Below, in pieces: positions 8,999 through 19,236 of a stretch of 64,000 bases of DNA (position 1 is the stretch's first letter; each line of letters starts with the position of its first letter). The stretch is taken from positions 1,922,001 to 1,986,000 of the forward strand of contig JANATG010000007.1 in the NCBI GenBank assembly GCA_029449235.1, written 5' to 3'. Below the pieces are notes generated by a model, which was given only the letters and a program-made list of their open reading frames with translations, searched no databases and was not told the DNA's origin. Made by a program: the position numbers and the translations under genes. Source of the stretch: Linnemannia schmuckeri (taxonomy: Eukaryota; Mortierellomycota; Mortierellomycetes; Mortierellales; Mortierellaceae).

Positions 8999-11972
8999 TT
9001 AATAGATCCGCTCCATGATCGTCTCGAGGGAAACACGCTCTTCTGGCTGGACAGTCATCATATCCCGTAACAGCTTGGCAATCGAACCCGAGGGATCCAA
9101 AGTTTGACTCCTCTCGTAGGGCGAGTTAGTCTCAGACTCGTTAGTTGGTGGCGCAACACCGCCAGCAGAAGGTGAAGGAGGGTAAGGTACTTGGAAGGTC
9201 TTGGACGACCACAGTCCCGTCTGCTCCCATCCTCCCACCAGTCCCCAGGCCTCAGTCTCGGTCGGGAAGAGTGGTTGTCCGGTCAAGATCTCGTAGTAGA
9301 GACAGCCCAGAGACCAAGTGTCCATGTTGGCCTCGACCGGGAAGTTGATATCGTCCGCACGCCAAGCTTCGAGTAACTCGGGGGCGGTGTAGGCCGCGGG
9401 AAGAGGATTGCCACCGATGCGGTCCATTTGACGATCATGCTGTTGTTGATCCATGTAAGGGAACGAGTCGGGGTTGGATAGGTTGGCGGGAGGCTGGTAC
9501 TGCGAAGGGGTCGCAGTCTCGCCACTGCCGCCAAAGGGTCCAATCCGCTCGCCAATGTATCGGGCACAAGTGAAATCCCACAGCTTCCAGGAGGCATCCT
9601 CGGTCCGGGGGTCAATATCGTCCTCCAAGAAGAAACTGCCAGGCTGGATGTTGAGATGGACAACCCCATGACGATGACACCATTCAACAGCGGCCGAGAT
9701 CGACCGGAGGATGGCCCGGGTGTGCTGAGCCGTCTTGACAGGGCTGAGATCAGAAAGAAGACTGGTGCGTCCTCCCATCGCGTTGACAAAGGGGTAGGTA
9801 AAGGCACGATTCTGAAGAGCGGGGATACAGTACGACTCTAACAACTCCATCACAAAGATGGGACTCTTGAGACGCTTCAACAGTGCCGCCTCACGCTTCC
9901 AGTGGATCTCGGTCATGTACCACTTCAGCGTCACGCCCTCAAATGTATGCTGGTTCTCGGCGTCGGTCAGCAGCATTGAGCTCTCCTCAGCCATCTCAAC
10001 AAGCGGCGAGTTGCGTCCTGAAAGCATCGACGTCCGGCTCTTTCTCACAACAACAGTTCCTGAACGCGCCAGACCCTGATTGTTCTTGCTCTGAGGTTTG
10101 AGCGACCGCGCGCTCTTGGGTTCCGAGATGATGTGATAGGTACCGAGGACCAAGCGTCCGATCGTGCCATGGGGTGCCATCAAATGGGCATCTGGAACCT
10201 CATACCGAATGACTTGGAGCTGAATCTTTTCTTCAAACAACTTGCCGCTCTTGGTGCTGTGTCGGGGAAATCTGGAGGTAACTGAGCTGACAGAGATCGA
10301 GTGGTGAAGTCCCTGGGGAGTGTGTTTATCGTGACGATGATGGGCGAGTGCGGCCTCGAGGGGTATAGTCTCGTCCATGGATGGCTGAGTGCTGCTCCGA
10401 TGTTGATGATGACTCAAGAACGCTGCTCGCTCGGGGTGCATTCCTTGATGTGGCATGTATCCCATCCGTTCCAGATCGTCGTCTTGAGGGGGTGGAAGTG
10501 GGAGACTACGTTCCTGGTTGTAGAGGCCGAGTGGCACGAGAGTGTCGTCTGCCTTGGGTGGGAACAGATCCTGTTGCTTCTTGCTGAAAAGTGACCGACT
10601 TGTCGTGCTGCTGCCTCCTCTCCGCGTCCTTCTCCGTCGAATGATCAAGAATGCGGCGATGGCGGCCAAGGCCAACGCGCCTACAATACCTCCTATGATG
10701 GCTGGTAGATGGTTGGTGGGCTTGGGATTTGGGTTCGGGTTTGGGGATCCAGTTGTTGGAAGGGGATTTTCAGGTAGACCTGTCTGCTTGCCTACTTCCG
10801 AAGACACAAGGCCCGCTTCAGTGACAACACGGACACTGTTTTGCTGCACAATAAACAATTCGTCTGGGATTTGACCATTGATCGGGAGTGAATAATTGAC
10901 TTGATGAGTAGGCTTCAAGTCGTCACTAAAATAAGTCACCTGGACATTCTTAGGCGTACTTTTCTAACGCAGCAAAAATGGAAAACACAGAGTGGTTTTG
11001 TTAACACAATTGTCTACTGTTCAGTATAACCATATTCATACGATTCATTCCTTCCGGAACTCACCATGTCGACTAGAGCCACGCCACCATCCGACACTGG
11101 TACAAGCTTCACGTTTGGACCGACTTCAATTGGATGTATATTTACGTCTCGGTTGTTTCCCGAAACCTTGACAATGGCGAGTCGTGGTGGTCCCAATGTG
11201 TTATTGTAGTGGATGAAGAGGTTCTCTTCGAACAAAGCCATGCCCTTGATATCCCCTTTCTGAAGAGTCTGGTTGCTGTTGCTGGCTGTAATCAAAGTCA
11301 AGCTAATCACGCAAAGCAAAAGACGTATATTAATGACTATTAGTACTGTGCGAAGGATGTGGGATCGATGATTGCTTCGCTTGCTTTTGGTGACAGGGAC
11401 AAAACAAAGGAGTCTTACTCTTCTAGGTTGTCCACACCGACGTAAGTTTTTGCGGGGGGAGTCCATCGATAAATGTTCTTCTCGGCGACAGCTATGGAGG
11501 TGACGTTACGTCCAGGTCCTATTCCGATGGCAGTTGCTGCTTTTGTGAAACTACTTTGATCGATGATGTTCCTAACTCCTGTTCCTCGCAAAAAACTATC
11601 GTCCTTCCACTCGTACACTCCGTTTCCGTTTCTAATGCTGAGGTTCCCTGTGGCGTTATCGGATATGAAGTAGACTATGTCGTTGGACTCGAAACAATGG
11701 CCTCCTGTGTACCCTTCCTCAAACTTGTGGTCATCGTCGGTATGTACATACGTTGTCCCGTTGCTGTGAGCAAAGGTAAGCTGACCACTTATTTTGCCGA
11801 TACCGACTGTCCATACGCCCGTGGCGCTCGCACATGTGGTAAACGTATTAGACCTCATATTGAAGGCGTCGCTGGGAGCGGCGGACACCGACATGACCAA
11901 GGTAGATACGGCTGTAAGGAGCAGGCAGATATGCCTGGCTGACTGGCTGGTACCCATGCTTGGAAGCAGCAT
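8999..11972 (-). CDS. single-pass receptor-like protein with degenerate kinase domain (predicted pseudokinase)
   Basis: Type I membrane protein of 911 aa from exons 11972-11419, 11281-11065 and 10963-8999 (GT-AG introns of 137 and 101 bp). The N-terminus has a signal peptide (a second ATG at 11957 starts the same peptide), then about 310 residues of extracellular sequence with several N-x-S/T sites, a Pro/Asn spacer, and a membrane helix near residues 342-366 (IIGGIVGALALAAIAAFLII) followed by RRRRTRR. The cytoplasmic part ends in a protein-kinase fold, about residues 560-910. APE (AAYTAPELLEAW) and the DxWSLG block (DTWSLGCLYYEILTGQPLF) are clear, and a lysine in TLKWY and a glutamate in REAALLKRL could be the K/E pair. 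The catalytic loop, however, reads HLNIQPGS instead of HRDLKPxN, and DFG is DFT. It is convergent with the PLP enzyme (107 bp). Confidence 0.82.
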
Positions 11973-13361
11973 TGCAGGAAGGGTGGGTGTGTATATATGT
12001 GTGGCTCTTATCGATCGAGAATGAAAATGGGCTATGTCGATAGGGTCTGGGGTTGAAAGTGAAGGTTGCGATGAGTGATTTGATAGTCTTACTGTATGCA
12101 ATTGGGGATGAATGAGAATAAGAATGCAGAAAATGAGAAGAGGGAATGAGTGATGTGAGTGAACTGGAGAAGAGTAGGGTAGAAGAAGGGATGAGGCTGT
12201 GTTTACGCCGGGTGAAGACGAATGACAGTCGACTATTGACTGAGCACGGAGAAGAGAGTGAAGAAAGAAGTTTTTGTTTCTTTTTTTGGCTGGTGGGAGG
12301 GTAACAAATAAAAAGCAAAGAAGTGAGCAGAGGAGGAGGAAAGAACGAGAAGAAAGAAGAAAAGGAAAAGGAGGTGTGGTGGTGCCTGAAACGAGAGGGA
12401 AACATGGATCACTGATCAACTATCACATCCAAATCTCAAGTCATGATCAGAACAAGAATGTAGAATGTACAACCATACCCTATATCCCATGTCCAAGCCA
12501 TGATGGCCAGTGGGATCCCTTTGCACACCTGCAATGGAACCACCTCTCGATAAAAAAAAGTGAAGGAATGCTATCAATAGATAGAAGGAAAAGGCGCCAG
12601 ACACCCACCCAGTCACTCTCATATGTAAAATCATCATCGTCATCTTCATCATCATCATGACTATTTCTTCAGCCCAGCCGGAAAAAAAAAACTCAGACGT
12701 GCATTTATAAATGGATGTGCCCTTCGGCTGCGCCAGGAGCAGGGGGGGGAGGGGGGCAGGGTTGAAGAAATGTGTGCTTGTTACTGCTGCCTTGTTGTCG
12801 TGCTGCCATGCTGTCCAGCAAAAGATAAAAAAAAAGGGTCAAAGGAGGATAATATACGCTGCCCAGGTACAAACAGCTAGTACACATATGCATTGTATAC
12901 TTCGTTTTATTGTTGCCTCGTGTGCATTCACCATCATCACCACGGATATGTATGACGCGAAGTAAGCCATATGGATTGATTATATAGGGGTAAGCAAAGC
13001 CTTCTTCTTTTGCTTTCTTCCTTCTTGGCAACCACAAGGACAGCGAGGAAGGATGGCGATTTCTTCTTCTTTTCTTTCTCTCTTATTTGCACATCATCAC
13101 CTTTCTTCCTCTTGTTCAACTTCCATCTTCTTTACTTCTTTTTGCCTCTTCTTTCTCAAAAAACACACGGGGTCTGACAGTCTTTTTGTCCAACCTTCCT
13201 CCTCCTCTTACTCGCCCCTTGCGCTCATTTTTCAGAAAATATTTTTTTTGTTGTTGCTCACTTTTCTCCCTCACCACCCCCTCATCGCCACCTTTTCTCC
13301 TTCTTCACTCACGCGTACATCTCGCACAAACAAAAAACAACAAACATTAACAAACAACACG
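11973..13361. other. divergent intergenic region
   Basis: Spacer between the receptor-like gene and the SYLF gene. An open frame continues upstream of the receptor start to 12419 but is Ser/Phe-rich low-complexity sequence without a signal peptide, so I treat it as leader. The part near 13000-13340 is a CT-rich promoter/leader. No further gene seen. Confidence 0.6.
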
Positions 13362-13562
13362 ATGTCGTTCATGGACAAGTTCAAATTCGCCGCCCAGGGT
13401 ACTGCAAGAAAATAATCCGTACATACTCATATACTCGCGCATTAACAAAAAAGAAACGACACCTTGGCAGAATCACAACTACAAACAAATGAATTCCATG
13501 GGAAAAAAGTAAAAAGGCAACATACCTGGCGTGCACGCAATTACGATTATGATGTTACAGAG

Positions 13563-13599
<37 letters not shown>

Positions 13600-15863
13600 G
13601 TCGGGAGTGGCAGGTGGCAATGCAATCGGAAAGAGGAAAGGAAAAGAAGGCAAAAGTCGGCAGAGAGAGAGGCGATAAAGCGAGGATATGGCAAAGGGAG
13701 AAATAGAAGTTTGAGGGTGAGGGCGAGAGGAAGGTGAAAGTATGAAGGGACGCCTGCTGGCGGAAAAGAAAGAAGGGTTCAGTGACTAGTTGAGCGAGGC
13801 AGGTGTGTTGTGTACGTGGATATGTGTGTGACGGAGAGACAGGGCTGGGCGAGAAGGAACACAAAGGCAGAAGACGAACGAGTTGACAGGAGGAGCGAGC
13901 GAGGCACGGATTATTTTGTTGTTTATGGTTGTTGTTGAGGTGAGAGCTCAAGCGAGGAAGGAGGGAGGAGGGGAGGAGAAATAAATAAGCTCGCAGTCAA
14001 AAAGAGAAAAAGAAAAAAAGAACGACTGAAATGAGAATGAACAAAGACAAGAAAGGAAAAAAGAAGAGAGAAAGAAGAAAAAAGAAAGAAGAAAGAAGAA
14101 AAAAGTCGGTTGAGGGATGTAAACGAAAGAAGAACAAAAGCTTTGTCGACTACAGAGAGATGATGGCAATACGCGGAATGCAACAACAAGTCGAGGAGGA
14201 GGAGGAAGAAGAAGAGTTAAGTCTTATTATTAGAATGATAGGATCGATACTTGGTCTCGTTTTGACACCGAATGTTCTCCTCTCTTATGGCTGGCTGGCT
14301 GGCTGGCTGGCAAACTGGCGTACTCCTGTTGCTTTTGTTTTGTTTTTGTTGGCGTGTGTTGACGCTCATGTCCGCCCCCCTTTTCACTCTCTCGACTCTC
14401 ATTTCTTATATCACACTTGACTATTTGTGTGTGCACAGCCGAGTTCTTTCTTTGGCCCACCGAGGAGCAGAATGCATGCCTTCGCCCCCTTGTCAACTAT
14501 TGATAAAAAACATTAACAACTCTAACTCATATTTCAATAGAGGTCGGCAAGAAGGCTACAGAAGCTGGAAAGCGTTTCCAGGAGACCGCCACTGTCGCCA
14601 CTCGCCAGATGCAAGAATCCGCAAAAAACGCCAACATCTCTTCCCCTCTCCCCGACACCAATGCCGCGGAGGACCTTAAAAAGGCCGCTCACCTCCTCAG
14701 CGGGTTCGTCGAGAAGGAAGAGAATGAGGCCGGATTCGACAACATCATCCCTCCTGAGATCCTTCGCAAGGCCCGAGGTCTGGCTATCTACACCGTCGTC
14801 AAAGCCGTAAGTATATTGATTCTATTCTTGCAAATTGAAGGGAAGAGTGTTTTCTATCGGTCGTGCCATGGCATGTAGTGCTCTTCGATTTATTTACAGC
14901 AAAAGGTTATCTTTGTGCTCAATGGAAGTCAATGACACGACAACCACAATTCAAACGACACGGCGTTGAAGTCGTTGGTGGCGGTGACGGTGGCGTATTT
15001 TATTTTCTATTTGTGTCGCATGTACCTCTACGGCCATAGTCCAAACCAGGACAGAAACAAAAGGCATAGCGTGAAGAGTACATATTTTCTACACATATTA
15101 TCACAACAGGAAAGGAACAGAGATGGCTTGTACCAATGGGTTTTTACACCCTGCATTTGAGATACAGGAGAGGAACGCGGGAAGCGTTAACATTCAGTTG
15201 CTTTTTTTGTGTTTCTCTTATTCGATATGACGGTACAGAATGCGAGCGGCGTTTTCAATCACGCACTTTTTCGTGCCCTCTTATCCCGTTCTGACAGTAC
15301 ACCTACCCACACGCGAATAACTGACCCATGCCCTGCCAATAACGTACTTTTAAACATGTCTATAATAGGGCTTTATTGTTAGCGCACGTGGAGGCAGTGG
15401 TGTGGTTGTTGTCAGAAACCAGGATAATCAATGGTCAGCACCCAGCTTCATTGCCACAGGGGGCGTTGGCTTTGGTGCCTTGGCTGGAGCAGATATCACC
15501 GACATTGTCCTGGTGCTCATGACAGACGAGGCTGTCGAGACGACGTTTGTCCAGGGCGGTAGTGTGACCCTCGGTGGCGGATTGTCTGTCAGTGCCGGAC
15601 CCGTAGGTGTTGGCGGTGAGGTTGGAGTGTCTGCCAACACCCAGACGACAAGCACATCGTCGATCTACTCGTACACCAAGTCCAAGGGTCTCTTTGCCGG
15701 AGTCTCGTTCGAGGGCACTGTGTTGCTGGAGCGCAAGGAGGCCAACGCCGCCTTTTACGGACGCGCCATCTCTGCCGCCGAGATCCTTCGCACCATGCCC
15801 CAGCCTCCTGAGGCCCTGGAGCTCTATACTGTCATCGAGAAGGGACTCAGCCGCGAGCTCTAG
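13362..15863 (+). CDS. YSC84: Ysc84/LSB3-type SYLF-domain protein without SH3 domain
   Basis: SYLF (DUF500) proteins bind phosphoinositides and actin and act at endocytic sites in yeast. Three exons, 13362-13398, 14541-14806 and 15369-15863, give 265 aa. The first exon encodes only 12 residues (MSFMDKFKFAAQ), and phase and signals join it to EVGKKATEAGKRF. The SYLF core includes IIPPEILRKARGLAIYTVVKA, then GFIVSARGGSGVVVVR across intron 2, and GGVGFGALAGADITDIVLVL, with VSFEGTVLLERKEAN near the end. Introns are unusually long for this window (1142 and 562 bp); intron 1 contains an A31 run at 13567-13597. The protein stops right after the SYLF domain, so it lacks the C-terminal SH3 of yeast Ysc84 and Lsb3. 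Confidence 0.9.
13567..13597. repeat. 31-nt poly-A tract in intron
   Basis: Uninterrupted A run inside the 1142-bp first intron of the SYLF gene. The intron is otherwise purine-rich and holds no recognisable element; target-site duplications were not seen on inspection. Confidence 0.8.
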
Positions 15864-16414
15864 GGAATTACCTGAACCAAGTAGCTTTTTGACTCTCGCA
15901 CAATGACATGTTGGTAGTCCTTACACTTTTACCTTTTTCTATCTACTCCACTCCTATCGTTCTTGTTGATCAAGCTCTGACATGATTACCCTAACGCTGC
16001 TGCTCAAGGAATAAAACAATATGACAAAAAACGCGCTTGTTAATAAGTGTGTGCTTGCGCGTAATGCGCTCAAGTAGCGATTTTGCTGCCCCACAAGTCT
16101 TGTGTTGCCCCTCTCCCAATGGATGCATAAATGATCTTTGCTTATCCAACCATCACCATCGCTCGGTGCTCACTCTTCCACCTCCCTTTCCCGTCTGCTT
16201 GAAAAGGCACTCCTCTTACTTCCTTTGCTTTTTTCTTTTTTCTTTTTTCCTTTCTCTCTTTTTGATTCTGTTCCCCCTTCCCTCCAACCAGTACCGCTAG
16301 TCATTCATCACCTACCGTTGGGACACTGCCATTCACTTTCACCTCCCTCAAGGACACGCACAAAGGAACGAAATCAAGAACAACAAAAATAGCAGTAACG
16401 AAGGCGACCAAACC
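15864..16414. other. intergenic region, tandem genes
   Basis: Spacer between the SYLF gene stop and the anoctamin start. It ends in a CT-rich leader typical of this window; no ORF or RNA gene was recognised. Confidence 0.6.
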
Positions 16415-19139
16415 ATGGCCACCTTTCGATTCTTCGACATCTATTCGTCCACTGTCCAGCCCAATGTCAAGGCTGACAAGGACATCTCCGAGGACTTGTA
16501 CAAACACACCAACCCCAGGACACTCGACGTCTATGCCGACCTTGTTCTCGTCTTCAAGTATGAGCAACCTACCCTTAAAGGTGCGACCATTTCTAAAGCA
16601 GAGTACGAGAAAAAGACCCTTGCGGCCTACCAGGAAGTGTTGACCAACCTGACACGCGTTGGACTCCAATACGAGTCTCGACCCAGTGGAAGCGACACTC
16701 TTCTTATTTTTATCCTTTGTCCATGGGCCGTTCTGAAACGCGAGGTCACTCGTGCCAGGTAACCCGAAGTGTGTCTTTTTTTTCGCCCGCCTTGCGTTGA
16801 TATATATATATTATAATACCATAGAAAACCGACCCACTTTGGCTGATTTGATTCTTCTTTCGTTTGTCCTTATAACAGCATCAATGACTGGCTGGCAGGA
16901 GTCAAAGTCGCCGATACGAGCGAAACGGAGCAGTTACTTCAGCCGGCAAAGGAGCGCGACCAGTCGCTGGATCATGTCACAGAGTCGGATCGCCTTCGCT
17001 TAATCTCGGACCTTATCACCACTCTGCCCAGCGAGGGAGGCGCCGGGATTCATCCTAGCCACCACGATTATGTCCAGAGCATCCTTCCTTTGCACGATAA
17101 GGCCTTTAACAAGGTACGATTAGAAGAAGCCATGCGGGGACACAACTGACGGGAGAATGACGATGTGTTACCTCAGATTTTCTTTTTTTTTTGGACCTTT
17201 GGATATACCCCTCAGTCAGTTTCTTGGGATTGAGTCTGTCTCACGTCATCATTGATTTATTATCTAACCGCTTTATCATTTTTCTTCCTTACAGTCGTGG
17301 CTTAAGTCATGGTCGAAAAAAGTGATTGTGAACGAGCAGGATCTGTCGCGCGTCCGAGATCACTTTGGTGAAAAGATCGCCTATTACTTTGAGTTCCTCC
17401 AGTATTATCTCCAATGGCTCGCTGCCCCCACCGCCCTCGGAGTTCTGGTCCACTTCTTCGGATCCTCTTTCTCAATCTTCTATGGAGTCTTTGTCATCAT
17501 CTGGGCTGCGTTCTTTACCGAGACGTGGAAGCGTCGCGAAAAGGAATTAGCGCTCTTGTGGAAGGTCCAAAATGCTTCCAAGACTGAAATGAGACGGCCC
17601 TCGTTTAAGGGAACCATGACAGCAGATCCTGTCACTGGAGATATGGTCCCTTTCTTTTCTCCATGGAAGCGATGGACCCGCAAGATGCTCGGTATCCCTA
17701 TTGTCTTCGGAGGCGCCCTTGCCTTGGCTACTGTGATTAGCGCTGTCTTTGGAATTGAAGTCTTCTTGACTATCTACTACGACGGCTACTTGAAGGAATA
17801 CCTGGTAAATCTGTTTTTCTGAGTTTGTTGCTGTCGCTGTTGGCATCTCAGCATTGCCGTTGATCTTTGTTGAGTAACTAATGCTCCTTATGTGTTCTTT
17901 GTAGATATATGCGCCCATGGTCCTGTATTCTCTTGCTATCCCCAACGTGGCAGCGGTCTGCAAGTCGGTCGCCCAACGTTTAACCGAGTACGAGAACTAC
18001 GAGACTCGCGGCAGCCACGAGTACCACTTGATGCAAAAGGTGTTCATCTTCAACGCCTTAACCAGCTATATGTCAATCCTCTTGACGGCTTATGTCTATA
18101 TCCCCTATGGCCCTCAGATCATCTCGACCTTCCAGGCCTACGGACTTTCCTTCTCTTCGGCCACGATTGATCCTCACATGCTTCAGAACCGGTTGAAGGC
18201 CTTTATGATCACAACCCAGGCCATCAGTTTTGCGACCGAGACTATTGTCCCTTGGTTGACCAGACGTGCCAAGGTCCAGGCTGTCAAGATTCAAAAGGAG
18301 GTTGCAGAAAAGTTGCATCGTGATACACACGAGGACGGTTCCTTGACTGTCCTTGAGGACTCGGAGGATGCCAAGAAGTTTTTGAAGCGTGTCAAGAAGC
18401 AGGCAGACTTGCCCGAGTACGACGTCAACGAGGACTATGCCGAGATGGTCCTGCAGGTAATAGTTGCATTATTTGTTGTCGTCGAGAAACTCGGTATTTG
18501 CGGACCTTTTCGTCATTATTGAATCCACATATCAATTGCTGACCATGCACCTTGCTTCATTTGCCAATCGCTCATTTCTAGTTTGGATATGTGTCGTTGT
18601 TTAGTGTTATCTGGCCGTTGACCGGTCTGTGCGCGTTTATCAACAACTGGGTCGAGTTGAGATCGGATGCTGCCAAGATCAGTTATAACGCTCGTCGTCC
18701 TATTCCCTCCCGCACCGACACCATTGGACCCTGGTTGGATAACCTGCAGCACATTGCTTGGTTCTCATCCTTGACCAACGCCTCGATCCTCTACTTATTC
18801 CATGGCACCATTGACTCGGCTGACAGTCACGGGCCTCGTTTGGGACTCGGTATACTTCTGCTCACGCTTTTGGTTTCGGAGCATGCTTATCTGGCCTTGA
18901 GGATGGTTGTGGGATTGATTTTGGACAGCATTCCTACCGAAGCTGAGCTGGATGTTCGTAGGAGAGAGTTTGGTGTTAAGCGCAGCTGGTTGTCGCGTCT
19001 TGGAGATGCTGTTGGGATCAGCTCTGTTGGTGGTATCAATGGGTTGGCGAAGCGCGCGGAAGAGATTGTTGATTTGAGCGCGCAACTTGAGAATGATTTT
19101 GGTGTTCAGGCCATCCGCTCTAACCTCAAGACGAATTAA
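16415..19139 (+). CDS. anoctamin/TMEM16 family protein (Ist2-like)
   Basis: Fungal TMEM16 proteins act as lipid scramblases and as ER-plasma membrane tethers (yeast Ist2). Five exons, 16415-16758, 16879-17113, 17295-17804, 17905-18456 and 18582-19139, give 732 aa, close to filamentous-fungal homologues and shorter than yeast Ist2. The cytosolic N-terminal domain precedes about ten hydrophobic segments, beginning at YYLQWLAAPTALGVLVHFF. The block FFTETWKRREKELALLW and the later NNWVELRSDA, with its E-x3-D spacing in a helix known to carry calcium-site residues in this family, support the call; LLVSEHAYLALRMVV follows. There is no long basic C-terminal tail of the kind that binds the plasma membrane in Ist2. 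It is convergent with the MICOS-type gene, stop codons 97 bp apart. Confidence 0.9.
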
Positions 19140-19236
19140 GAATGTGGCTGTAGACAAGGCGGGATTGTCGACTCTGAATAAATACAAGCGAATTTTTACC
19201 TCAAAGATAAACAAAACAATGCTACTAGAGTACTAT

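Noticed and set aside
11973..12419. N-terminal extension of the receptor-like pseudokinase
   Set aside because: The frame is open but Ser/Phe low-complexity; a textbook signal peptide starts at 11972/11957, so the upstream part is leader.
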